A stretch of 8,921 nt of DNA from JARRQB01 sp965368585 (GTDB lineage: Bacteria; Pseudomonadota; Gammaproteobacteria; Chromatiales; Chromatiaceae), in assembly GCA_965368585.1 (NCBI GenBank), contig CBDUNM010000194.1:1-8921 (forward strand), in the 5' to 3' direction. A program made the translations under genes and the position numbers. The notes under the pieces are model-generated. The model was not told where the DNA came from, ran no database searches, and saw only the letters and a program-made list of their open reading frames with translations. Of the stretch, positions 1-7,289 are shown one piece after another. Every line of letters begins with the position of its first letter. Positions within the stretch are counted from its first letter, which is position 1.

Positions 1-1939
1 GTGGGATTTCGATGGCCAGGGTGATGTCGTTGGACTTCAGGCGCCGTTCGAGTTCGTCCTTGCTCCGCAGTTCCGGCTGTTCGAGAAAATAGCGTGAGCC
101 TTCGAAATTGTTCAAATACTGCCGGCTCTCAGGCGTGCGATCTTGATCGAATGCGGCATAGGTCAGATTCTCGACGTCGAGCGATATGCCGTACGCGATG
201 ACGATCAGCAGAATCGCACTGCCGAAAAAAGCAAACGCCAGGCGCACCGGATCACGAATGACCTCCATCGTTTCGCGGTAACTGTAGGCAAGCAGCCTGT
301 TGAGGCTGAAGCCATGGTGTTTGCTGTCGCTGGTCTCTGAACCTGCCAACCCCGAAGCTTCTTCGACCGGTTCGACTGCGGCACCCTCATCGTCCGACTC
401 GCCGATCGCGTCCTCCAGGTAGGCGATAAAGGCCGCCTCCAGCGAGGCCGCGCCTTTGGCCTCTACCAGGTGCTTCGGCTCGTCGTAGACCAGCACCCGG
501 CCGGCGTGCATGAGCGAAATACGATCGCAGCGCAACGCTTCGTTCATGAAGTGGGTGGAGATAAAAATCGTCACCCTGTCTCGACGCGACAGCTCGACCA
601 GCAGTTCCCAGAACTCGTCACGGGCAACCGGATCGACACCGGAGGTCGGCTCATCAAGGATGAGCATTTCCGGCTCGTGGATGACCGCGGCCGCAAGGGA
701 TAGCCGCTGGCGAATGCCGAGCGGCAGCGATGCGGCCAGCGCGTCCATGTGCTCGCGCAGCGCGAAGCGATCGACCAGCGTATTGATCCGCTCGGTCGAC
801 TTCCCGGGTGTGAGATGGAACAACCGGGCGTGCAGCTTGAGGTTCTGCGCCACGGTCAACTCACCGTAGAGCGAGAAGGCCTGGGTCATGAAACCGACGC
901 GCTTGCGTGTTTCCAGGTCGTTCGCATCCACGGGCTTGCCGAACAGGGACGCCTCGCCCTCGGAGGGTGGCAGGAGGCCTGTCAGCATCTTCATGGTGGT
1001 GGTCTTGCCGCAGCCGTTGGAGCCGAGAAAGCCAAAGATCTCGCCGGCCTGGATCTCAAAGCTGACCTTGTCGACCGCGGTAAAATCGCCGAAGCGACGG
1101 GTCAGCCCCCTGGCGGAGATGGCCGGCGTTCCCTCGGCCTGCTCGAACGGCGGGATGATCAACTCGGAATTTTTACCGCGTTTCTCTTCCGGCAGCAGGT
1201 GCACGAACGCGGTTTCCAGGTCCTCGGCCCCGGTCCTCGTCTTGAGCGCTTGCGGCGTGCCGGTGTCGAGGACCTGTCCGGCGTCCATGGCCACCAGCCA
1301 GTCGAAGCCTTCAGCTTCATCCATGTAGGCGGTGGAGACCAGCACGCTCATGGTCGGACGTTCACTCCGTATTGCGCCGATCAGCTCCCAGAACTGGCGT
1401 CTCGATAGCGGGTCGACGCCGGTCGTCGGCTCGTCCAGTATCAGCAGGTCCGGGTCATGAATGAGCGAGCAGCAGAGCCCGAGCTTCTGTTTCATCCCCC
1501 CTGACAGCTTGCCGGCCGGGCGGGCCCGGAACGGATACAGCCCGGTTGCCTTGGTCAGCCGATCGATGCGCGCCTTGCGCTCGGACGGACCCTGACCGAA
1601 CAGCTTGCCGAAGAAGTCCAGGTTCTCCTCGACGCTGAGATCGGCATAGAGGTTTTTCCCGAGTCCCTGGGGCATGTAGGCAATGCGTGGTCCGACGGCT
1701 TTTCGATGGGCAGCCGACGCCATGTCGCCGCCGAGCACCTCGAGGCGGCCGCGCTGCAGCTTGCGCGCCCCCGAGATGAGCCCCATCAGGGTCGACTTGC
1801 CGACACCGTCCGGCCCAAGCAGGCCGACCATCAGGCCTGAGGGAATGTCCAGGGTCACGTCATCGACGGCATGCATCTTTTTATAGACGTGGGTGAGGCC
1901 CTGGATGCGGGCGATCAGGCGGTCTTGTGCTGCTGCCAT
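1..1939 (-). CDS. rbbA: RbbA-like tandem ABC ATPase fused to ABC-2 permease, 3' end cut by window edge
   Basis: The frame is open from ATG at 1937-1939 to the left edge, giving about 646 residues. The first nucleotide-binding domain has a Walker A (GPDGVGKST, ending near residue 49), the signature LSGGMKQ at about 145-151 and the Walker B LLILDEPTTGVDP at about 163-175. The second domain has Walker A GSNGCGKTT at about 306-314, an atypical signature LPLGIRQRL at about 405-413 and Walker B MLILDEPTSGVDP at about 424-436. A hydrophobic segment at about 566-586 (AFAFFGSAILLIVIAYGI) opens the membrane part, followed by the start of a periplasmic domain. The order ATPase-ATPase-permease is that of the E. 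coli RbbA/YhiH family (about 900 residues, from memory), so roughly the last 260 residues are missing here. The start lies 16 bases after the stop of the HlyD-type adaptor gene, with only a weak GGGG ribosome site. With the adaptor and outer-membrane channel it should form a tripartite exporter; the substrate is unknown. The name rests on architecture. Confidence 0.88.
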   Translation of the reverse strand, partial: MAAAQDRLIARIQGLTHVYKKMHAVDDVTLDIPSGLMVGLLGPDGVGKSTLMGLISGARKLQRGRLEVLGGDMASAAHRKAVGPRIAYMPQGLGKNLYADLSVEENLDFFGKLFGQGPSERKARIDRLTKATGLYPFRARPAGKLSGGMKQKLGLCCSLIHDPDLLILDEPTTGVDPLSRRQFWELIGAIRSERPTMSVLVSTAYMDEAEGFDWLVAMDAGQVLDTGTPQALKTRTGAEDLETAFVHLLPEEKRGKNSELIIPPFEQAEGTPAISARGLTRRFGDFTAVDKVSFEIQAGEIFGFLGSNGCGKTTTMKMLTGLLPPSEGEASLFGKPVDANDLETRKRVGFMTQAFSLYGELTVAQNLKLHARLFHLTPGKSTERINTLVDRFALREHMDALAASLPLGIRQRLSLAAAVIHEPEMLILDEPTSGVDPVARDEFWELLVELSRRDRVTIFISTHFMNEALRCDRISLMHAGRVLVYDEPKHLVEAKGAASLEAAFIAYLEDAIGESDDEGAAVEPVEEASGLAGSETSDSKHHGFSLNRLLAYSYRETMEVIRDPVRLAFAFFGSAILLIVIAYGISLDVENLTYAAFDQDRTPESRQYLNNFEGSRYFLEQPELRSKDELERRLKSNDITLAIEIP

Positions 1940-1955
1940 GGCTGCGCGCCCCGTG

Positions 1956-2981
1956 CTAGTTGTTTTCGCCGGCGGCCGGCTCGAAACCCGGTGGCAGCTG
2001 CTGGAGGAATTCCGGCCAAGGGGACGACTTTTCACCCGGTAGCGGTGGGAGCCGGATGTAGGCGACACCGCGCACCCCGGTCTTTACCTCGTCGATATGG
2101 TCCAGCACGAGTTCCTGGGGGATGCGCACCTTGACGCGGAACATCAGCTTGTCGCGTTCACCTGGGGTTTCGACCTGTTTTGGCGTGAATTGGGATTCGG
2201 GCGAAACAAAGCTCACGGAAGCGGGGACCGCGAAATTCAGGATGTCGGGTTTGACGCGTGCCTCGGCGCCGATGGCGACCCGGTGGGCCTGGGCGGACGG
2301 GAGGAAGATCTCCATGTAAATCTTCGTGAGATTCACCAATGTCAGCACCTTGCCGCCGCCCGCCAGCACCTCGCCAGGTTCCGCCAGCCGGTAAAGCACG
2401 CGCCCCATCACCGGCGCCTTCAAGGTCGCATCATCGATTTGGGTCTGAATCAGCCTGACCGCGGCGCGCGCAGCTTCCACGGCTCGCGCTTGCGTCTCGA
2501 CATGCGCCTGCGCCGCCGTGACGGTGGCAGCGGCAGTATTGCGTGCGCTGCGCCGCTGGTCGGCGGTGCGCTGTGCCATCGAACCCTTCTCGACCAGTGG
2601 CAGGGCGCGTTTGAGCTCCTGCTCGGCCAATGTCGACTCGCTTTGCCGTTGCACCAACTGTGCCTGGGCCTCGGCCACTGCAGTTTGCGCCTCGGCCAGT
2701 TGCGCCTCGGCCTGGGCCAGTTCGGCTTCGAGCTCCGCCGAATCCATCCTCGCCAGCACCTGCCCGGGCTCGACCAGATCACCCTACCGGGCAAGCATTT
2801 CCAGCACCCGGCCGGCGTACTTGGTGGCAATGTCGACCTGATCGGCTTCGATTCTGCCGTTGCCGTACGCCAGGTCCGCAGGCAACGCTGTCTTCTGACC
2901 CTGCCACCACTGCCAGCCCAAAGCAGCACCCGCCACGATAATGGCGCCAGCGAATGCCCATCGGATCGCTGTCTTATTCAT
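1956..2981 (-). pseudogene. HlyD-family periplasmic adaptor (membrane fusion protein) with in-frame TAG
   Basis: ATG at 2979-2981 begins MNKTAIRWAFAGAIIVAGAA, a single N-terminal membrane anchor (about residues 7-25). A first half-lipoyl strand follows, then a long Ala/Gln/Glu-rich coiled-coil hairpin (about 80-165), then the second half-lipoyl segment with APVMGRVLYRLAEPGEVLAGG, and a beta-barrel and membrane-proximal region ending in GENN and TAG at 1956-1958. The total is 341 codon positions, usual for YhiI/YbhG-type adaptors. Codon 66 is TAG (plus-strand cta at 2784-2786), between VLEMLAR and GDLVEPGQVLARMD. The frame is the same on both sides, so this is one nonsense codon and not a frameshift. 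Family members usually carry an acidic residue here, so GAG to TAG is the simplest explanation. The gene overlaps the end of the outer-membrane channel gene by 8 bases and precedes the ABC gene by 16 bases. Unless TAG is read through or is a sequencing error, only a 65-residue anchor peptide is made. Restart at GTG 2757-2759 would lack the anchor. Confidence 0.88.
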
Positions 2982-4474
2982 GATTTTTCCCCGTATTGGT
3001 GTCTGTGGCTGCCGGCGCCTGCGGCGTCCAGCCGCCGCCGAGCGCTTTGAACAGGCTGATCACGTTGGTGGTCACTTGGCCGTTGCTGGCCGCCAACTGA
3101 TCCTGCAGAGCGAGCAGACTGCGTTGGGCATCCAGCACGCTCAGAAAATCGGTCTCACCGGCCTTGTATTGATCCTCTGCAATTGCCAGTGCCCGCCGCG
3201 CCGACTGTTCGCCGTCGACCAATGACTGACGCCGAACCATTTCTTTACCGTACGCAACGATGCTGTTCTCGACATCCTGCAGGGCGTCCAATACGGCAGC
3301 TTCATAGGCAATCAGCGCCTGTTCCTGCTGCGCGCCGACAATTTCGATGTTGTTGCGGATGCGCCCGGCATCGAACAGGTTCCATTGCAGTAACGGGCCA
3401 ACACCGAATACGCGACTTGCGGAAGACAGGAAATCACCGGCGGAAAGCGACTCCAGCCCGACCGAGCCGACCAGCGTCAGCGTCGGATAAAGATCGGCTG
3501 TGGCGACGCCGATTTTCGCCGTCGCCGCGGCCAGTTCGCGCTCGGCCCGGCGTATATCGGGGCGGCGTCGCAACACGTCGGCGGGTACCCCGATAGCCAC
3601 TTGGGGCGGCGCGAGCGGTATCGAGCCGCGCTCGGCAAGTTCATCGTCCACGGCCCCCGGCGGCAGTCCGAGCAATACGGCAAGACGATTCTTTGCCTGG
3701 ATCAGGCCGATTTCCAGACTGGGAATGGTCGAGCGTGTCGACTCAAGATTGGTAAGGGCCTGTTCCAGATCGAGCCGGGCGGTCTCGCCCGCGTCGACGT
3801 TGGCACGCACCAGCTCGACGGTCCTGCTTTGCGAGTCGCGGTTCGCCTCGGCCACCGTCAGCCGCCCCTGCTGGGTGCGTATCTCCACGTAGTTCAGCGC
3901 GATTTCGGCCAACAGCGTGATCAGGACGTCGCGATAGTTCTCTTCGCTGGCCTCCAGACCGGCTTGTGCGGCCTCGATCTGGCGCCGGGTTCGGCCAAAC
4001 AGATCGATCTCCCAGCTGGCGTCGAATCCCCCCTCGTAGAGTGTCTCCGTAGGCGGTGCCTTCGTAGAAGCCGGTTTCGCTGATGCGGCTGCGGGTCGCG
4101 GTACCGCTTGCGTTCAACGTCGGGAAGCGATCGGTGGCGCTGACGCCGCGCTGCGCGCGCGCCTGATGGATCCGCGCCTCGGCGTCACGCAGACTGAGGT
4201 TGCCCGCTACCGCCCGATCGATCAGTCGGGTCAACACCGGATCCCGAAGCGTCGTCCACCATTGGTTCAGCGCAGCCGGGTCCAATGGATCGGAACTCAT
4301 CCGGCTACCGGTCTCACCGCTCCACTGAATGGGCGGGTTCAGTGCTGGCGCCGCGTAGTCTGGCCCCACCGTGGCACAACCCGCGAGCAATACGCTGGTC
4401 ATCACACCGGCGAGCAGGGCCCTGAGGCTCAGTGAGCTGGCAGGAACCTTGGGATTTCGGACAAACGACGTCAT
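2974..4474 (-). pseudogene. NodT-type outer-membrane efflux lipoprotein, frameshifted
   Basis: This is a TolC-like channel that would carry substrate across the outer membrane for the adaptor and ABC protein downstream. ATG at 4472-4474 has a good ribosome site (AGGAGT at 4483-4488, 8-base gap). The N-terminus is a lipoprotein signal peptide with lipobox LLAGC, acylated Cys at about residue 33, followed by ATVGPDYAAP, typical of the NodT group. The first frame holds to ETGFYEGTAYGDTL, then slips. The rest, GFDASWEIDLFGRTRRQIEAA and on to the C-terminus, is one frame away. The second half contains both expected repeats, including DVLRRRPDIRRAERELAAA. The slip coincides with six C in the plus strand (4028-4033). 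Removing one restores a continuous frame reading DTLRGGFDASWEID and gives 499 residues, the usual family length. The stop at 2974-2976 overlaps the adaptor start by 8 bases. The family call is firm. Whether the frameshift is biological or an assembly error cannot be decided here. Confidence 0.9.
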
Positions 4475-4482
4475 CGATAGTC

Positions 4483-4488
4483 ACTCCT
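4483..4488 (-). promoter_or_regulatory. Ribosome binding site of the export operon's first gene
   Basis: The minus strand reads AGGAGT with 8 bases before the ATG at 4472-4474. It is the clearest Shine-Dalgarno site in the export operon and fixes the start of the outer-membrane lipoprotein. The two downstream genes have only weak sites, which fits translational coupling. Confidence 0.75.
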
Positions 4489-4656
4489 GCAAACAATCAT
4501 CAGCGTTCCCATACAGGTAGGGACACCTCGACGACGGACCACAGCGCCTCGGGTATAAGATATTCATGCACCGCTGCCGGCCTTGTTCTCATAGTGACGC
4601 GAAGCATTCGTTGATTCCTCGAAAGTGGTGGAGCGGCTTTCTATACATGATCCCGC

Positions 4657-4693
4657 CCCGGCACCGAGGAACTCCCCGGGTTCCCCGGCCGGG
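4657..4693. repeat. GC-rich imperfect inverted repeat after acetate kinase gene
   Basis: The left arm CCCGGCACCGAGGAAC (4657-4672) pairs imperfectly with the complement of GTTCCCCGGCCGGG (4680-4693) across a 7-base loop. It starts 4 bases beyond the acetate kinase stop codon, where a terminator would be expected. No T run follows on the minus strand, so it is not a standard intrinsic terminator. It could be a transcript-stabilising or attenuating hairpin, or chance pairing in GC-rich DNA. Confidence 0.35.
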
Positions 4694-4697
4694 CCCT

Positions 4698-5891
4698 TCA
4701 CCGCCCGGGGCTCCCGCAATCCAGCAACCGGCTGGTCTGTCGGGCGATCATCAGTTCTTCATCAGTTGGGATCACCCACGCGGATACGGCACTGTCCATC
4801 GTACTGATGCGGGAAGCATGACAGTCGTTGGCGGCAGCATCGAGTCGTACGCCAGTCCAGGCAGCCGACTCACAGACTTGCGCCCGCACCGGCGCCGCGT
4901 GCTCTCCAATGCCGCCCGTGAATACCAGTGCGTCCAGGCCGCCCAACGTGGCGACCAGTGCGCCCAACTCGCGGTTGATACGGTAGACGAATAAATCGAC
5001 GGCCTCACGTGCGCTGGGCTGAGTACTGGCCAGCAGTTCGCGCATGTCGTTGCTGATGCCTGACACGCCGCTCAATCCGCAACGGTAATACAAAAGGTTT
5101 GCCACATTCTCGGTGTCCATACCAAGTTCGTCCTGCAGATACAGCACCACGCCGGGATCGAGGCTACCGCAACGCGTCCCCATGGGCAGGCCGTCGAGGG
5201 CAGTGAACCCCATGGTGGTGTCCACACTGTGACCTGCCTTCAGCGCACACATGCTGGCGCCGTTGCCCAGATGCGCGACGATGACTCTACCGCCCGCGAT
5301 GTCCGGACTGGCCAATTCGGACAGTGCGCCAGCGATGTATTCATATGACAGGCCGTGAAACCCGTAACGCCGGATACCCGCATCGTGATACTTGCGCGGG
5401 AGCGCGAAGCGCTGGGCGAGTTCAGGCAGGGTTCGGTGAAATGCGGTGTCGAAACAGGCGATCTGCGGTAGCGCTGGCTCCAGCGCGCGCAGGGTTCGTA
5501 TGCCGGCGAGGTTGGCCGGCTGATGCAGCGGTGCCAACGGCGAGAGTGCCTGCAGTTCAGTGAGTACCTCTGCATCGACCCGCACGGGGCCGTCGAACCG
5601 TGTGCCGCCGTGCACGACACGGTGACCGACCGCAGCGATGTCACTAGCCGCCTCGCGCTCACGCCCCCAGGCGACCAACTCGACCATGGCCTGTGCATGG
5701 TCGAGCGTATCACTGAGGGGCCGATCCACCAGCGGCTGGCCCTGCTTGTCAAACGCACGCAGCCGCGTGGCACCACCGATGCCTTCGATCCGGCCGCGGC
5801 CGAGTAACGGCAGTTGCTCATTATCGCCGTCGTAAAGTGCAAATTTGATACTGGACGACCCGCTGTTAAGGATCAGTATGTCGCCTTTCAT
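4698..5891 (-). CDS. ackA: Acetate kinase family protein
   Basis: It interconverts acyl phosphate + ADP and carboxylate + ATP, the last step of the route encoded by this operon. The length is 397 residues, normal for the family (about 400). Family signatures are all present: ILILNSGSSSIKF at the N-terminus (Asn9), GHRVVHGG (Arg91), FDTAFHRTLP (Asp148), YGFHGLSYEYI (His179), VAHLGNGAS, MGFTALDGLPMGTRCG (Arg240), SGISNDMREL, FTGGIGEHA and IPTDEELMIA near the C-terminus. These match the catalytic Asn, Arg, Asp, His, Arg and Glu known from the Methanosarcina enzyme, so it should be active. The TMGFTALDGLPMGTR block is acetate-kinase style and not butyrate-kinase style, but substrate range (acetate, propionate, butyrate) cannot be read from sequence. 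ATG at 5889-5891 overlaps the TGA of the MaoC-Pta gene (ATGA), indicating translational coupling. The open frame extends further upstream, but only inside the neighbouring gene. Confidence 0.96.
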   Translation of the reverse strand: MKGDILILNSGSSSIKFALYDGDNEQLPLLGRGRIEGIGGATRLRAFDKQGQPLVDRPLSDTLDHAQAMVELVAWGREREAASDIAAVGHRVVHGGTRFDGPVRVDAEVLTELQALSPLAPLHQPANLAGIRTLRALEPALPQIACFDTAFHRTLPELAQRFALPRKYHDAGIRRYGFHGLSYEYIAGALSELASPDIAGGRVIVAHLGNGASMCALKAGHSVDTTMGFTALDGLPMGTRCGSLDPGVVLYLQDELGMDTENVANLLYYRCGLSGVSGISNDMRELLASTQPSAREAVDLFVYRINRELGALVATLGGLDALVFTGGIGEHAAPVRAQVCESAAWTGVRLDAAANDCHASRISTMDSAVSAWVIPTDEELMIARQTSRLLDCGSPGR

Positions 5892-7285
5892 ACCAGCGCT
5901 GCCTGCCGGTGGTGGACCAGCATCACCGCCAGCGCGCAGGAGGCAAGCCGGCTGATCGCATCGTCGGCGCGGCTGGTGAGGATGATCGGCACGCGTGCAC
6001 CGAGCACGATGCCGGCGCCTTCGGCTCCGCCCAGATATTCCAGTTGCTTGGCCAGCATGTTGCCGGCCTCGAGATCCGGCACCACCAGGATGTCGGCCTG
6101 TCCCGCGACCGGCGAGACGATACCCTTGATATGGGCCGCTTCCGGCGACACGGCATTGTCGAAGGCCAGCGGCCCGTCGACCAGGGCGCCGGACAACTGA
6201 CCGCGGTCGGCCATCTTGCACAGCGCGGCCGCATCCAGGGTCGATGGAATAATCGGCGTGACGGTCTCTACGGCCGACAGCACTGCCACCTTCGGGCACT
6301 CGATGCCCAATGCATGGGCCAGGTCGATGGCGTTCTGCACTATGTCACGCTTGTGTTCGAGCGTCGGTGCTACGTTGATCGCCGCGTCGGTGATGAACAA
6401 CGGCTGGGCGTAGGTCGGTACGTCGAAGGCGAAAATATGACTGAGACGCCGCTCGGTGCGCAGACCCGTTTCCCTGGCCACGACGGCGCGCATCAGCTCG
6501 TCGGTGTGCAGCTTGCCCTTCATCAACGCCTGCACTTCACCCGCCCGCGCCAGCGCAACCGCCTTGGCAGCGGCGGCGTGGCTGTGTTCGGTGGCGACCA
6601 GTTCATACGGCGACAGATCGATGCCTGCGGCCTCGGCGGCCGCGCGGATCTTGTCTTCCGGGCCGATCAACAGCGGCACGATCAGACCTTGCTCGGCCGC
6701 TGCGATCACGCCGCCGAGCGAGGCCTCGTCCGTGGGGTGAACTACGCCGGTCGGCACCGGGGGGCGTTCCTTTGCAGCGGCCAACAGGCGGTGCAGATGC
6801 ACCCGCTCCGACAGGCGCACTTCCGGCAGTACCCAGCGCTGGCGCCTGACCTTTTCCGTTGGCGCCAACACCTCGGCTGCACCGCTGATCACTGTTTTGC
6901 CTTCCTCGTTGGCGCACAGGCAGTCGAGCAGCAGTCGATGGTTCTCGCTGTTCTTTTCCTTCACGGTGACGCTGACCCGTACCAGGTCACCCAGTGCCAC
7001 GGGGCGGCGGAAACTCAGGGACTGGTTCAGGTAGATCGTGCCGGGACCCGGCAACTGGGTGCCGAGTACGGTGGAGATGAGCGCGCCGCCCCACAGTCCG
7101 TGCGCGATCACCTCGTGAAAGCGGCTGCTCCTGGCGTAGTCCTCATCGACATGGGCGGGATTCACATCGCCGGACATTACCGCGAACAGCTTGATGTCCT
7201 GCAGCGTCAGCCGGCGTTCCAGGCTGGCCGAATCGCCGATCTGGATTTCGTCAAAGGTGCGGTTTTCTATGAACTCGTGTTGCAT
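5888..7285 (-). CDS. Bifunctional MaoC-type enoyl-CoA hydratase / phosphate acetyl- or butyryltransferase
   Basis: The protein has 465 residues in two domains. Residues about 8-145 form a MaoC hot-dog hydratase domain with FAVMSGDVNPAHVDEDYA. This contains the (R)-specific hydratase dyad, Asp40 and His45 in the D-x-N-P-x-H motif known from PhaJ, followed by the hot-dog helix segment IAHGLWGGALIS. Residues about 160-465 form the phosphotransacylase domain, with PTDEASLGGVIAAAEQG, ALMKGKLHTDELMRAV, LFITDAAINVAPTLEHK, DGPLAFDNAVSPEA and LVVPDLEAGNMLAKQLEYL. The hydratase would interconvert (R)-3-hydroxyacyl-CoA and enoyl-CoA; the second domain exchanges CoA for phosphate on acyl-CoA. The domain order and length match the known fused enzymes. 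The start is ATG 7283-7285, 4 bases after the fabI stop, chosen because MQHEFIENRTFDEIQIGD is the family N-terminus. A GTG farther upstream at 7387 would add 34 unrelated residues inside fabI. The ribosome site is weak, so coupling to fabI is likely. Acyl chain preference is not determined. Confidence 0.94.
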   Translation of the reverse strand: MQHEFIENRTFDEIQIGDSASLERRLTLQDIKLFAVMSGDVNPAHVDEDYARSSRFHEVIAHGLWGGALISTVLGTQLPGPGTIYLNQSLSFRRPVALGDLVRVSVTVKEKNSENHRLLLDCLCANEEGKTVISGAAEVLAPTEKVRRQRWVLPEVRLSERVHLHRLLAAAKERPPVPTGVVHPTDEASLGGVIAAAEQGLIVPLLIGPEDKIRAAAEAAGIDLSPYELVATEHSHAAAAKAVALARAGEVQALMKGKLHTDELMRAVVARETGLRTERRLSHIFAFDVPTYAQPLFITDAAINVAPTLEHKRDIVQNAIDLAHALGIECPKVAVLSAVETVTPIIPSTLDAAALCKMADRGQLSGALVDGPLAFDNAVSPEAAHIKGIVSPVAGQADILVVPDLEAGNMLAKQLEYLGGAEGAGIVLGARVPIILTSRADDAISRLASCALAVMLVHHRQAALV

Positions 7286-7289
7286 GCGT

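Larger units (their letters stand above)
4475..4697 (-). other. Intergenic gap between acetate kinase and export operon
   Basis: These 223 bases separate the acetate kinase stop from the outer-membrane channel start. No open frame here looks like a protein. The left part should hold the promoter of the export operon if it is not simply read through from the metabolic operon. An AT-rich stretch at about 4551-4567 (minus strand GAATATCTTATACCC) could supply a -10 element, but I find no convincing -35 partner and do not call a promoter. The right part holds a GC-rich inverted repeat, listed separately. Confidence 0.5.

Noticed and set aside
749..1408. Plus-strand open frame of about 219 residues opposite the ABC gene
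   Set aside because: It is a shadow of the ABC gene; both ATPase domains with all motifs are read on the minus strand.
2097..3050. Plus-strand open frame of about 317 residues opposite the adaptor gene
   Set aside because: It is low-complexity (Gly/Leu/Arg/Gln-rich), without recognisable domains, and lies opposite a clear HlyD-type coiled-coil gene.
4551..4567. AT-rich patch as promoter of the export operon
   Set aside because: It is -10-like only; no acceptable -35 partner at normal spacing.
5892..6299. Upstream extension of the acetate kinase frame
   Set aside because: The added residues are Arg/Gly-rich shadow sequence inside the MaoC-Pta gene. The family N-terminus starts at ATG 5889-5891.
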